64,000 nt of DNA from positions 119,628 to 183,627 of the forward strand of contig CAMMMX010000002.1 in assembly GCA_946498095.1 (NCBI GenBank), written 5' to 3'. Below are positions 10,186 through 19,623 of the stretch, in pieces. Numbering within the stretch: position 1 is the stretch's first letter; every line of letters begins with the position of its first letter. The notes below the pieces were generated by a model that saw nothing but the letters and a program-made list of their open reading frames with translations, was not told where the DNA came from and ran no database searches. The translations under genes were made by a program, and so were the position numbers. The stretch comes from an uncultured Clostridia bacterium. Its GTDB lineage: Bacteria > Bacillota > Clostridia > Oscillospirales > Ruminococcaceae.

Positions 10186-11649
10186 ATGGAGCTTTATCAG
10201 AAATCAGCAGTGGAGTTGTCCGCGATGCTCAGGCGGAAGGACTGTTCCGCCCGTGAGATTCTCTCTTCGGTGTATGCACGTATCGACGGCGCGGAGGACC
10301 GTGTCGGCGCGTATGTGACCCTGACGCGGGAGAAGGCGTTCGAACAGGCCGATGCCGTCGACGCCAAAATTGCGGCTGGAGAGCAGTTGCACCCGCTGGC
10401 GGGGATCCCTGTCGGCGTGAAGGATAATATCTGCACCAAAGGCGTAGCGACGACCTGTTCGTCGCGGATGCTGGAAAATTTTGTCCCGCCCTACAACGCA
10501 ACGGTGGTGGAGCGTCTGATGCAGGCGGGGATGGTTATGACCGGCAAATTGAACATGGACGAGTTCGCGATGGGATCCTCCTGCGAGACTTCCTATTTCA
10601 AAAAGACGCACAACCCGCGCGATCTGTCCCGTGTCCCCGGCGGATCTTCCGGTGGCAGCGCTGCCGCTGTTGCGTCTGGGGAGGCGGTTGTCGCGCTTGG
10701 ATCCGACACCGGCGGATCGATCCGGCAACCCGCGGCCTACTGTGGCGTCGTCGGCCTGAAGCCGACGTATGGGACGGTGTCCCGTTATGGATTGGTTGCG
10801 TTTGCGTCTTCCCTGGATCAAATCGGGCCGATGGCGCGGACGGTCACCGATACGGCGATGCTGTACGGCGTATTGTGCGGCCATGACCGTATGGACGCCA
10901 CCAGCGTCCTGCGCGAGTACCCCTCTTTTACCAGCGGGCTGGACGGCAATGTCGCGGGGCTGCGGATCGGCGTGCCGCGGGAGTACTTCTCTGCAGGCGT
11001 GGACGCTTCGGTAAAGGAAAAGGTACAGGAGGCGCTGTCCCTGCTGGAAAGAAACGGCGCGGTGATTCGGGAGATCTCTTTGCCCAATACCGACGGTGCA
11101 CTGGCCGCCTATTACATCCTGGCCTGTGCGGAAGCGTCGTCCAATCTGGCGCGTTTCGACGGTGTCAAGTACGGTTACCGCGCGAAGGATTACACGTCGC
11201 TGAATGACATGTATGAGAAGACGCGCAGCGAGGGCTTCGGCGATGAGGTGAAGCGCCGTATCCTGCTCGGCACCTTTGTGCTCAGCTCCGGGTATTATGA
11301 TGCTTACTATAAAAAGGCAAAGCTGTTCCAGAAGAAGCTGTCCGCCGAATTTGAAGAGGCGTTTGCGGACTGTGACGTGATCGCGACGCCGACTGCGCCG
11401 AATACCGCCTTCCGGATTGGGGAGAACGTCGACGATCCGCTGAAGATGTACGCAAGCGATGTCTGTACGGTGACAGTGAATATCGCCTCCCTGCCCGCGA
11501 TTAGCGTTCCCTGTGGAGTCGACGCAGCGGGGCTGCCCGTGGGCTTGCAGCTGATTGGAAGCCGTTACAGCGAACAGACGCTTTTGCGCGCCGCTTTTGG
11601 ATATGAGACGCTCGTCGGCGGCTTTGACGGCGTTGCCGCCCTATCATAA
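10186..11649 (+). CDS. gatA: Asp/Glu-tRNA(Asn/Gln) amidotransferase subunit A (amidase)
   Basis: Glutaminase subunit that delivers ammonia to GatB. With the start at ATG 10186, seven bases after AGAAGGAG, the Ser-cisSer-Lys triad falls at K79 (PVGVKDN), S154 (in GGSSGGS) and S178 (in DTGGSIRQ). These are the numbers used for the Staphylococcus aureus enzyme, which supports this start over ATG 10180. About 487 residues, full amidase-signature length. It lies between gatC and gatB, with gaps of 34 and 19 bases. Confidence 0.96.
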   Translation: MELYQKSAVELSAMLRRKDCSAREILSSVYARIDGAEDRVGAYVTLTREKAFEQADAVDAKIAAGEQLHPLAGIPVGVKDNICTKGVATTCSSRMLENFVPPYNATVVERLMQAGMVMTGKLNMDEFAMGSSCETSYFKKTHNPRDLSRVPGGSSGGSAAAVASGEAVVALGSDTGGSIRQPAAYCGVVGLKPTYGTVSRYGLVAFASSLDQIGPMARTVTDTAMLYGVLCGHDRMDATSVLREYPSFTSGLDGNVAGLRIGVPREYFSAGVDASVKEKVQEALSLLERNGAVIREISLPNTDGALAAYYILACAEASSNLARFDGVKYGYRAKDYTSLNDMYEKTRSEGFGDEVKRRILLGTFVLSSGYYDAYYKKAKLFQKKLSAEFEEAFADCDVIATPTAPNTAFRIGENVDDPLKMYASDVCTVTVNIASLPAISVPCGVDAAGLPVGLQLIGSRYSEQTLLRAAFGYETLVGGFDGVAALS

Positions 11650-11668
11650 AGACGGAGGGAAGACAGCT

Positions 11669-13102
11669 ATGAAATACGAAACCATTGTCGGATTGGAAGT
11701 TCATGCGGAGCTTTCCACTGATTCCAAGATATACTGTGATTGTAAAAACGCGTTTGGCATGGAGGTCAATACCCAGGTCTGCCCGATCTGTATGGGGATG
11801 CCGGGGACGCTGCCTACCTTGAATAAAAAGGTGGTGGAATACGCAGTCAAAATGGGGCATGCGCTGGGCTGCACGATCAACACGGTGTCCAAACAGGACC
11901 GCAAGAACTACTTTTACCCCGATCTGCCCAAAGCCTACCAGATTTCGCAATCGGACATCCCGCTTTGCGAAAACGGTAGCCTGACTATCCTTGTGGATGG
12001 CGTGGAGAAGACAATCGGCGTCACCCGGATCCACATCGAAGAAGACGCAGGAAAACTGTTGCATGATGACAGCTTCGCCGGCTCGCTGGTCGACTTAAAC
12101 CGCTGCGGTGTACCGCTGATCGAGATTGTATCCGAGCCGGACATGCGCAGCAGCGCGGATGCCAAAGCCTACCTGGAGACGATCCGGGAAATTCTGATGT
12201 ATCTCGGTATTTCCGACTGTAAGATGCAGGAGGGATCTATCCGTTGTGACATCAATGTGTCCGTCCGCAAGGAGGGGGACACCCAGTTCGGCACCCGCGT
12301 GGAGATGAAAAACGTCAACAGCTTCAGCGGTGCGGTACGCGCTATTGAATACGAAGCACAGCGCCAAATTGAGGTGCTCGAAGCCGGCGGGACGATTTCC
12401 CAGGAAACGCGCCGCTGGGACGATGCGCAGGGGAAAAACTTTTTGCTGCGTTCCAAAGAGGACGCGCATGACTACCGTTATTTCCCCGAGCCGGATCTGC
12501 GTACCATCGTGATCAGCCCTGAGGAAGTAGCGCGCCTGAAGGATGAGCTTCCGGAGCTTCCGAATAAAAAGCTGGCACGTTATGTAACCGAGCTTGGGCT
12601 TTCCCAAAAGGACGCGGCCCTGATTGTCGAAAACCTGGACAAGTCGATGCTGTTTGACGAAACAGTCGCACTCGGGCTGTGCCAGCCGAAAAACCTGTCC
12701 AATTGGATTCTTGGGGATATTTCAAAATACATGAACGAAACTTCCCGCAGCATCCTGGATACCCCGCTGACGCCGAAGCGTCTGGGTAGCTTGATTCAGA
12801 GCATTGAACAAGGGAAAATTTCCAATGCGTCCGGTAAAATCGTATTCGACGCCATTCTCCATGAGGACAAGGATCCAGAAACGGTGATTCAGGAGAAGAG
12901 GATGGCACAGGTCTCCGACGCAGATGCGCTGACACAGATCGCACAGCAGGTCTTGCAGGCCAATGAAAAATCGGTGACCGACTATAAAAACGGCAAGACG
13001 AACGCGCTCGGATTTTTAGTCGGGCAATGCATGAAGCTGTCCAAAGGGCAGGCAAACCCGGCGATGATGAAGGAAATTATCACGGCGTTGTTGCAACAAT
13101 AG
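11669..13102 (+). CDS. gatB: Asp/Glu-tRNA(Asn/Gln) amidotransferase subunit B
   Basis: Kinase/transferase subunit that activates the tRNA-bound Glu or Asp and amidates it. The N-terminus YETIVGLEVHAEL, CPICMGMPG, HIEEDAGKL and the YRYFPEPDL segment are diagnostic; the helical YqeY-like tail occupies the last about 150 residues. ATG 11669 follows GGAGGGA at 11653-11659. The open frame extends further upstream into gatA, but the upstream part has no family similarity. About 477 residues, the usual length. Confidence 0.96.
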   Translation: MKYETIVGLEVHAELSTDSKIYCDCKNAFGMEVNTQVCPICMGMPGTLPTLNKKVVEYAVKMGHALGCTINTVSKQDRKNYFYPDLPKAYQISQSDIPLCENGSLTILVDGVEKTIGVTRIHIEEDAGKLLHDDSFAGSLVDLNRCGVPLIEIVSEPDMRSSADAKAYLETIREILMYLGISDCKMQEGSIRCDINVSVRKEGDTQFGTRVEMKNVNSFSGAVRAIEYEAQRQIEVLEAGGTISQETRRWDDAQGKNFLLRSKEDAHDYRYFPEPDLRTIVISPEEVARLKDELPELPNKKLARYVTELGLSQKDAALIVENLDKSMLFDETVALGLCQPKNLSNWILGDISKYMNETSRSILDTPLTPKRLGSLIQSIEQGKISNASGKIVFDAILHEDKDPETVIQEKRMAQVSDADALTQIAQQVLQANEKSVTDYKNGKTNALGFLVGQCMKLSKGQANPAMMKEIITALLQQ

Positions 13103-13196
13103 TCTTCTTTTGACATGTCGGCGCTACGAGATGCATATCATGGATACCGATATAGGTGTCCCAGCGTTGTGATGTTTATGATAGTGGGAGGTTCAA

Positions 13197-14795
13197 ATGA
13201 AACGTAAATTGATTGTGTCGGTGACCGCATGCTGCGCCGCGCTGTTGCTCTTAGGCATCGTATTTCTCCCGGGCTTTTTTGGCGCAGCGCATGCAGAAAC
13301 CGTAGCATCTGGCACTGCCGATCAAAGACCATATGACGTAACGGTTTCGTATGTCAGCGAGCACGCGGAAGGAATTTTCAATTTTGCAAAAGGGCTGTTT
13401 GAAAAGCTGGACAATCTCAAGCGTCCGGTTGTGCTGCAGCTTCAGTCCGAGACACCGGTCAGCTCGGAAGAGCTGTCTTCGGTGGATGAGCTCAGCAGTA
13501 TCATGGAAGCGCTGTCGTCGCAGCAAAGCAGCTCGCAGGAAGAGGTTTCGTCACAGGATTCTTCTATGCCACAGCCGTCTTCCTCCGATCAGTCGGTTCC
13601 CTCCTCCCAAGCTGTTTCGTCTTCCAAGCCGTCTTCTTCCTCCGCCGCGCCTCCTTCCAGCACATCGTCCGCCCCGGCCGAACCCGAGGAGTCGGCTCCC
13701 GTTGCCGGAGAAGTCAGGGCGATGTGGATTTCCTATCTGGAATACGGTTCCATGCTGAAAAACAAAAGCGAGAGCACGTTTACAGCCATTTTCAGGAATG
13801 CCATGCAAACATGTAAGGAGATGGGGATCAATACGGTCTACATCCAGGCGCGTTCCTATGGCGATGCCTATTACCCGTCCGATTTGTACCCTTGGGCGGC
13901 GAATGCTTCAGGAACCTTCGCCAAGTCCCCTGGGTTTGATCCCTTTGGCATTATGGTGCGGGAGGCCCATGCGCAGGGCATGTCGGTGCACGCTTGGATA
14001 AATCCCTTCCGCGGGCCGACTGACGCGGAGATGGCGAAGATGCCGTCCTCCTATCCGATGAAGCAGTGGTATGACGATGCGTCTAAAAAAGGCCATTATA
14101 TTGTGAAGCACACGGACGGGCGCTGGTATCTCAATCCCGGGGTGGAGGAAGCGCGTCAGCTTGTCCTGGATGGCGCCAAGGAGCTCATTCAGAAGTACCC
14201 GCTGGAGGGGCTGGTGATTGACGATTATTTTTATCCTACGACAGCAGCTTCCTTTGATGCAAAAGCCTTCCAGGAAAGCGGGAGCAGCGATCGGACGGCC
14301 TGGCGGAAGTCCAACTGCGACAAGCTGGTCAAGGGCTTGTATGACACCGTGAAGGGCTTCAAGGCAAGCATGCTGTTTGGCGTCAGCCCAGACGGCACGA
14401 TCAACAATAACTACACCAAGCATTATGCCGATGTTAGAAAGTGGTGCTCCAACACAGGATACCTGGATTACATTTCCCCCCAGATTTATTTTGGTTTTCA
14501 GCATCCGGTCGTTCCGTACCAGCGGGTACTGGACGAATGGAACGCGATGATCAAGCTGAGCAATATCCAGCTCATCCCCAGCCTTGCCGCATACAAGGTG
14601 GGCGTATCCGACCAGTATGCCGGGACGGGCAAAAACGAATGGATCGAAAACCACGATTTGCTTTCCAGGCAGCTGGTTGCGGCAAGAAAAAAGTCGGCTT
14701 ACGGCGGGATTGCCTTTTTCCGGTATGATTTTATGGTCGGCGGCAGCGATGCGTTGAAAAAGGAGCTTTCCACGCTGCTTCCGCTTTTCAAGTAA
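13197..14795 (+). CDS. Secreted family-10-like glycosyl hydrolase (GHL10/DUF187, YngK-like)
   Basis: A 532-residue exported protein. Residues 1-33 form a signal peptide (positive MKRK, hydrophobic core, AHA before the likely cleavage site). Residues about 80-165 are a low-complexity linker very rich in Ser and Pro. From about residue 170 comes the GHL10 domain: VRAMWISYLEYG, INTVYIQARSYGDAYYPSD, HAWINPFRG, LVIDDYFYP and YISPQIYFGF. Members are predicted surface glycosidases; the substrate is unknown. TGGGAGG precedes ATG 13197. The Ser/Pro linker suggests tethering in or across the wall. Flanked downstream by its own terminator. Confidence 0.88.
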   Translation: MKRKLIVSVTACCAALLLLGIVFLPGFFGAAHAETVASGTADQRPYDVTVSYVSEHAEGIFNFAKGLFEKLDNLKRPVVLQLQSETPVSSEELSSVDELSSIMEALSSQQSSSQEEVSSQDSSMPQPSSSDQSVPSSQAVSSSKPSSSSAAPPSSTSSAPAEPEESAPVAGEVRAMWISYLEYGSMLKNKSESTFTAIFRNAMQTCKEMGINTVYIQARSYGDAYYPSDLYPWAANASGTFAKSPGFDPFGIMVREAHAQGMSVHAWINPFRGPTDAEMAKMPSSYPMKQWYDDASKKGHYIVKHTDGRWYLNPGVEEARQLVLDGAKELIQKYPLEGLVIDDYFYPTTAASFDAKAFQESGSSDRTAWRKSNCDKLVKGLYDTVKGFKASMLFGVSPDGTINNNYTKHYADVRKWCSNTGYLDYISPQIYFGFQHPVVPYQRVLDEWNAMIKLSNIQLIPSLAAYKVGVSDQYAGTGKNEWIENHDLLSRQLVAARKKSAYGGIAFFRYDFMVGGSDALKKELSTLLPLFK

Positions 14796-14808
14796 TAGGG
14801 ATGCATGT

Positions 14809-14839
14809 CGGCAGCGGGCTACCCGCTGCCGAATTTTTT
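14809..14839 (+). terminator. Terminator after the GHL10 gene
   Basis: CGGCAGCGGG pairs with CCCGCTGCCG around a four-base loop, followed by AATTTTTT. It ends just before the ribosome-binding site of the next gene. Confidence 0.9.
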
Positions 14840-14856
14840 CAGAAAGAAGGAGCGCT

Positions 14857-15648
14857 ATGACGATCTATCAGGTACCACGGAACCTGTTGGAAGGATTGCA
14901 GCCTTTGTTCGCAGGCTGGGATGAAACGTTGATTTGGTCCTGCTTGCAGGGATGCATGGGAACCGCATGGTGCGATAACCTCCACCGCCCGGGCAGCGCG
15001 CAGATACAGATTGGGGACTTCTGCTTTTTTGCAGGGCGCCCTTCCAAGCAGATGCTCTTGCATCGGACGTGGCAGGAGTTTGGCATACTGGTGCCGCAGG
15101 ACGCGCATTGGGACGTGCAGATCAACCAGCTTTATGGGGAAGTTGCGGTCCAGGTGGAACGGTACGCTTTTTGGAAGGATCCGGGTGCGTTTGACAAAGC
15201 CACGCTGGAACAGGCCGCCCACTGCTGCGATCCTGCGTATGAATTTTGCTTGTTCGACGAAAAACGATACTGCCAGGCAATGGAAGAGGATTGGTCGCGC
15301 GATCTTTGCGGGCAGTTTGACGGATATCCCGATTATCAAAAGCGGGGGATCGGGGTGGCGGCGCTATACCAGGGCAGGCTGGTCGCAGGGGCGTCGTCCT
15401 ATACCGTTTACCAAGGGGGGATCGAAATTGAAGTGGACACGCATGTCCTGCACAGGAGACGGGGGCTGGCTCGCGCCTGCGCGTCCAGGCTGATTCTTCG
15501 GTGCTTGGACAAAGGTCTGTATCCAAGCTGGGACGCGCACAACAGCTGGTCGGCTGCGCTGGCGCAGCAACTTGGATACCGGTTTTCGCACCGTTACCGC
15601 GCGTATGAAGTACGGATGCCGCATCCAGCAGAGAGAGACAGGGCGTAA
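14857..15648 (+). CDS. GNAT-family acetyltransferase (GNAT_acetyltr_2 type)
   Basis: A 263-residue protein whose N-terminal half resembles the extended GNAT proteins of Firmicutes. The C-terminal half (about 170-255) is the acetyl-CoA domain, with VAGASSYTVYQGGIEIEVDT, HRRRGLARA in place of the Q/RxxGxG/A loop, and a late LGYRF. The substrate is unknown. AAAGAAGGAG precedes the ATG, directly after the upstream gene's terminator, so it is transcribed separately or by read-through. A terminator stem overlaps its last codons. Confidence 0.8.
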   Translation: MTIYQVPRNLLEGLQPLFAGWDETLIWSCLQGCMGTAWCDNLHRPGSAQIQIGDFCFFAGRPSKQMLLHRTWQEFGILVPQDAHWDVQINQLYGEVAVQVERYAFWKDPGAFDKATLEQAAHCCDPAYEFCLFDEKRYCQAMEEDWSRDLCGQFDGYPDYQKRGIGVAALYQGRLVAGASSYTVYQGGIEIEVDTHVLHRRRGLARACASRLILRCLDKGLYPSWDAHNSWSAALAQQLGYRFSHRYRAYEVRMPHPAERDRA

Positions 15649-15667
15649 GCAGAAACGTCCTGTTTTT
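15635..15667 (+). terminator. Terminator overlapping the end of the GNAT gene
   Basis: ACAGG and CCTGT (with additional CG pairs inside) enclose a loop of about 16 bases and are followed by seven T residues. Confidence 0.65.
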
Positions 15668-15673
15668 TTACGT

Positions 15674-16003
15674 CTAAGCGCCGGAACAGGCCTCCTGGAT
15701 GCAGGGCAGGCGGAACAGCCATTCCACGCCATACTGCGTTTGGCTGGTATGGACATATTTGATGCCGTTGGCGAATGTTGACGCACACAAAAGCGGTCGT
15801 TTGCCAAAATAGAGGGAAGGTACATCCACGTCGATGATAAATGGATGCCGCTGCAAAATGTCGTACAGTTGGGCAGGGGTATACCTGCCGTCCGGATAAC
15901 GCTCATCGCCGGCCAATATCAGATAGGCGATACGTTCGGGCTGCTGTGAGGTTTCATACCCTTGCTGCATCACAATAGCAGTCACTGTCATGGGGCGGGC
16001 CAT
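15674..16003 (-). CDS. Conserved-looking small protein of unknown function
   Basis: A minus-strand frame of about 109 residues. The end (ANGIKYVHTSQTQYGVEWL then LP) loosely recalls DUF3892-type proteins, but I cannot assign it firmly. No signal peptide or membrane segment is visible. On the minus strand AGGAAAGG lies immediately before ATG 16003; a second ATG at 15991 is better spaced from it. The gene is divergent from the GH127 gene, across an AT-rich region. It could be unrelated to its neighbours. Confidence 0.55.
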   Translation of the reverse strand: MARPMTVTAIVMQQGYETSQQPERIAYLILAGDERYPDGRYTPAQLYDILQRHPFIIDVDVPSLYFGKRPLLCASTFANGIKYVHTSQTQYGVEWLFRLPCIQEACSGA

Positions 16004-16042
16004 TCCTTTCCTAGAGAGCTTGAGAAGAAGTTTATCTGGCAA

Positions 16043-16411
16043 CGATGTTTTGGATTATCTAAACATTTCCAGTATCTTGTACAAATCTAAAATTAAGTCA
16101 TTTGATATTCATAATAATCGTAAATCATGTGAATTTCCGATATTTAATATATCAGAATCCTCCATAATTGTCAAGTATTACCTTAAATCTGCCTTTATTT
16201 TACAAAAGACGTCAAATTTCGTCAAATTGAAAATGTCATAATTTGTCTATCAACGCCAATAGACGCATCATTGGGGGAACTCCTTTCAGTAGTCGGGCGG
16301 AGAAAGGATGATGGCAAAAAATTTATAAAAATTCGTCTTTTTATTCAAGAAATTGTCTTTGTTCGTCGCGTATACTGGTAGACACTAAGGATTAAATGGA
16401 GGAATCATTTT
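16043..16411 (+). promoter_or_regulatory. AT-rich regulatory region upstream of the GH127 gene
   Basis: About 370 bases without a gene, far richer in A/T than the flanks. GTCAAATT occurs at 16211 and 16221, one helical turn apart, with a near-inverse AATTTGTC at 16240. ATTCGTCTTT and AATTGTCTTT are at 16331 and 16351, two turns apart. TATACT at 16371 is a candidate -10. Phased direct repeats like these are typical of activator sites (for example AraC-type), but no regulator gene is adjacent. Confidence 0.5.
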
Positions 16412-18319
16412 ATGCATCAAGTTTACCGTCCTTTCCGCTTTGGGCAGATCAAACCGTCCGGCTGGATCCGCAAGCAGATGGAAGACGACTTAATTCATGG
16501 GTTCGTCGGCCGTTTGGATGAAATCCTGCCCGATTTGATTGTACAGGACGATATATATTGCCGTGACCGTGTGACGCCGCAGACCGGGCAGAAGGACGTC
16601 GGCTCCAATGAGATGGCGGAAGGTGTTCAGATCGAATTTATGTGGTGGAACAGCGAGACGCAGTCCAATTGGCGGGACGGAATGGTTCGTCACGCCGCTT
16701 TGCTGGACAACCCGGAATATCTGGCCAAGGCGAAGATGTATGTCGAGCATATCCTGGCTTGGCAGGACGAAGACGGGTACCTGGGGATTTATGCACCGCA
16801 GCTGCGTTTCCACTTTACCAGCGAGAACGGCGAGCTGTGGGCGGCCTCCTCTTTGTACCGCTGGCTGCTTGCTTACTATGAGGCAACAGGTGACGAACGG
16901 GTACTTCAGGCGGTCCGGCGCGCGGTGGATGTTGTGATGCGGGCTTATCCGAAGGGGGCTTGCCGTCCCTTCCTGTCGGAGGTGTCGGCCGGCGGCGTCT
17001 GTCACGGACTTACCTTTACCGACTGCTTGTACCGTCTTTATTTGCTGACAGGAGAGGAAGAATATCTGTCTTATGCGGTTTTCCTCTATCAGAGCTTCGA
17101 CGGAGAGGACGTGCGCGAGCATGACGCCTGCCTGCGTAATCTGGAGCGTGAGGACTATCGTTTTGAAAGCCACGGTGTGCATACCTATGAGCATCTGCGC
17201 AGCCTGGCGCTTGCCGCTTATGCGTCACAGGATGGGCGGATCCGGCGCGGTCTGGACAGCTTTCTGCACAAGATGGAAAGCTGCATCACGCCGAGCGGTG
17301 GCCCGATTGGCGATGAATATATCGGCGGCAGAGAAGCGGACGCTTCTTCGACTGGGTATGAATACTGCTCTTTGCAGGAACTGTTGGATTCCTATAGCCT
17401 GCTGATGCAGCTCAGCGGCGATTTGTCCTATGCGGACCGGATGGAGCATCTGCTGTTCAATGCGGCGCAGGGAGCAAGGCATCCTGCGGAAAGCGCGATT
17501 TGTTATCTGAAGACCGACAACGCTTACCGGATGCGGGGCTGCGCACCGGGTGAAACGCCGCAGGAAGGCAGTGTTCTGGGAAGGTACAAATATTCCCCGA
17601 CGCATCAGGATACGGCAGCTTGCTGCGTCCCCAATGCCGGGAGAATTTACCCCTACTACTTGCAGTCCATGTGGCTGGAGGGGAAGGATGGGCTGACCTG
17701 CGCGTTGTACGGCGCCAGCCGTTTTGAAGGGACGATCGGCGGCCAGCGTTTTTGCGTCACGCAGGAGACGGCGTATCCTTTTGAAACCAGCGTGACCTTC
17801 CATGTCGAGACGGAAAGCCCTGTCCGGGCGACGTTGCGGCTGCGGGTGCCCGCCTGGGCGACAGGTGTGCAGGTCACTGGTGTGGAGTCGGTAGTAGAGG
17901 AAGGCTGTGTCGTCATCCAGCGGGAATGGCGGATGGGCGACGGCTTTACCGTATCCTTCGAAGCGCGCATAGAAGCGCGGCAGGATCTGCGTGGAGACTT
18001 TTATTTGCAGGCAGGTCCGCTTGTCTACGCGCTGCCGATCGAAGGAAAGGAGACACAGGGAAGATGCTATCCCGCGAGCGGCTTCCGCGACGTCGGTTAT
18101 GACAGCGTTGGAGAGGATTACCTCCATTACCGTTTTGATCCCGCGCGGCTAGCTTCGTTTACCCTACATCACTGCACAGAAACCGCTTCCTGGCCATGGG
18201 ATGGCGCGCTGTCGTTAGAGGGCGAGTTTTACCAGGAGAAGGAACAGGCGTATCGACGTCTGTCATTGGTTCCGATGGGAGGAACCAATCTGCGGCGCGT
18301 CACTTTCCCCAAAAAGTAA
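16412..18319 (+). CDS. GH127-like glycoside hydrolase (beta-L-arabinofuranosidase family, DUF1680)
   Basis: A 635-residue protein with an (alpha/alpha)6-barrel followed by beta-sandwich domains. The zinc-cysteine active site of GH127 is visible: E317 and C319 in TGYEYCS, and C404-C405 in AACCVPN, matching E338/C340/C417/C418 of HypBA1. FMWWNSETQSNW near residue 77 and FHFTSENGELW follow the family pattern. No signal peptide, so it acts inside the cell on imported oligosaccharides. TGGAGGA precedes ATG 16412. It is convergent with a Gfo/Idh-ThuA pair, with a shared terminator between them. Substrate specificity beyond L-arabinofuranoside-like is not proven. Confidence 0.88.
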   Translation: MHQVYRPFRFGQIKPSGWIRKQMEDDLIHGFVGRLDEILPDLIVQDDIYCRDRVTPQTGQKDVGSNEMAEGVQIEFMWWNSETQSNWRDGMVRHAALLDNPEYLAKAKMYVEHILAWQDEDGYLGIYAPQLRFHFTSENGELWAASSLYRWLLAYYEATGDERVLQAVRRAVDVVMRAYPKGACRPFLSEVSAGGVCHGLTFTDCLYRLYLLTGEEEYLSYAVFLYQSFDGEDVREHDACLRNLEREDYRFESHGVHTYEHLRSLALAAYASQDGRIRRGLDSFLHKMESCITPSGGPIGDEYIGGREADASSTGYEYCSLQELLDSYSLLMQLSGDLSYADRMEHLLFNAAQGARHPAESAICYLKTDNAYRMRGCAPGETPQEGSVLGRYKYSPTHQDTAACCVPNAGRIYPYYLQSMWLEGKDGLTCALYGASRFEGTIGGQRFCVTQETAYPFETSVTFHVETESPVRATLRLRVPAWATGVQVTGVESVVEEGCVVIQREWRMGDGFTVSFEARIEARQDLRGDFYLQAGPLVYALPIEGKETQGRCYPASGFRDVGYDSVGEDYLHYRFDPARLASFTLHHCTETASWPWDGALSLEGEFYQEKEQAYRRLSLVPMGGTNLRRVTFPKK

Positions 18320-18426
18320 CTGTTTTTGAGGTAGGGTGGCTCTATGTACAGCCGGCCGCTCCTATCATTTCATTCAATGGGGAGACAGGCGGTGCGGTCC
18401 GGTTCGAAAAACTTGTCTCGTATAGG

Positions 18427-18466
18427 AAAAAACCTCCTGCCGAATGGAAACGGCAGGAGGTTTTTC
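18427..18466. terminator. Bidirectional terminator between convergent genes
   Basis: AACCTCCTGCCG and CGGCAGGAGGTT form a perfect stem around eight bases, with an A-run before and a T-run after, so it can stop transcription from both sides. Confidence 0.92.
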
Positions 18467-18498
18467 TATGGGAGAGGCGAAACCGGCGGATTACGGTT

Positions 18499-19608
18499 CT
18501 ATCCATCCAGCACGCCCGTCAGGTTGGTGCAAACCATGGGCGGCGTCCGGGTGAAGGGGGCGTCAATGGCGACGGTTTTGCCTTCTTCGCTGCTTTTCTG
18601 GAAACTGGTCATTACCTGCAGAACATGCAGGAGCTGTTCGCTGCTGGCGCGGGGGCTGCGTCCCGAGCGAATGGCGGCGGCCATGTCGGCAAGCCCGAGG
18701 GCGCGGCTGTTTTCCGCGTAGCCAAAGGTGAGGGGCAATTCCATATAGCGGCCCATTTCAGGACGCAGAATGCGGATCGGACCTCCAAAGGTGTTGGGAT
18801 CGGGGACGACAAGCGTCCCTTCCGAACCATATACCTCAAAGCGCGCCTGGCTGTCGGAATGGACGTCAAAGGTGGTGAACAGGGTGCCGATAGCGCCCGA
18901 CGCGAAACGCATCATGCCGGTGATGTAGGTCGGCACGTCCACGTCGATCACCTCGCCGCGGTGGGGTTCACTGGTAATGGTCCGACGGGGGAAGGAGATC
19001 TTTGCCATACCGCTGACGCTTTCCACTGCGCCGAGCAGGTTGATTAAAGCGGTGACGTAATACGGCCCCATATCGAGCATGGGTCCGCCGCCAAACTTGT
19101 AGTAGAATTCCGGATCCGGATGCCAGGATTCGTGCCCGCGGCAAATCATGAACGCCGCCGCCCCGACGGGCGTGCCGATGTAGCCGTCATCGATAAGCTT
19201 GCGGCAGGTTTGAATCCCTGCTCCAAGGAAGGTGTCGGGCGCTCCTGCGATGATACGGTTTTGCGCTTGCGCCAGACGCACAAGCTCCTGTCCTTCCTCC
19301 AGCGTCGCACCCAGCGGCTTCTCGGTATAGACGTGCTTGCCGGCCAAAAGAGCCTGCCGTGTGACTTCGTAATGCTCATACGGGCGTGTGAGGTTCAGTA
19401 CGATGTCAATCTCCGGATCGGCGAACAGTTCGTACATATCCTTGTATAGCTTGGGGATAGGGTATGTGTCCACTGCATGTTGGGCGCGTTCTGGAATCAG
19501 GTCGCAAACACCGCGCACCTCGATGCCGTGAAAGGTCTTCGTGATATTTTCCAGGTAGATGCCGCTGATGGCGCCTACGCCGACGATACCGATTTGTATT
19601 GGCTTCAT
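18499..19608 (-). CDS. Gfo/Idh/MocA-family NAD(P)-dependent oxidoreductase
   Basis: A 369-residue sugar dehydrogenase-like protein. The Rossmann motif GIVGVGAISG is at residues 8-17, the family's EKPLG catalytic-lysine motif lies in YTEKPLGATL, and the C-terminal half forms the substrate-binding beta-sheet domain. A ribosome-binding site AAGGAAGGGG lies upstream of the ATG on the minus strand. It follows the ThuA gene by 15 bases and is co-transcribed with it; such pairs are common in sugar or sugar-derivative breakdown. The substrate is not evident. Confidence 0.9.
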   Translation of the reverse strand: MKPIQIGIVGVGAISGIYLENITKTFHGIEVRGVCDLIPERAQHAVDTYPIPKLYKDMYELFADPEIDIVLNLTRPYEHYEVTRQALLAGKHVYTEKPLGATLEEGQELVRLAQAQNRIIAGAPDTFLGAGIQTCRKLIDDGYIGTPVGAAAFMICRGHESWHPDPEFYYKFGGGPMLDMGPYYVTALINLLGAVESVSGMAKISFPRRTITSEPHRGEVIDVDVPTYITGMMRFASGAIGTLFTTFDVHSDSQARFEVYGSEGTLVVPDPNTFGGPIRILRPEMGRYMELPLTFGYAENSRALGLADMAAAIRSGRSPRASSEQLLHVLQVMTSFQKSSEEGKTVAIDAPFTRTPPMVCTNLTGVLDG

Positions 19609-19623
19609 AGGTACACCCCTTCC

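Noticed and set aside
13110..13141. TTGACA upstream of the GHL10 gene as a promoter
   Set aside because: No good -10 lies at 16-18 bases; the nearest TATCAT is 20 bases away.
18196..19047. 283-codon plus-strand frame over the Gfo/Idh gene
   Set aside because: It is antisense to a clear dehydrogenase gene, starts inside the GH127 gene and crosses the terminator; composition fits a shadow frame in GC-rich DNA.
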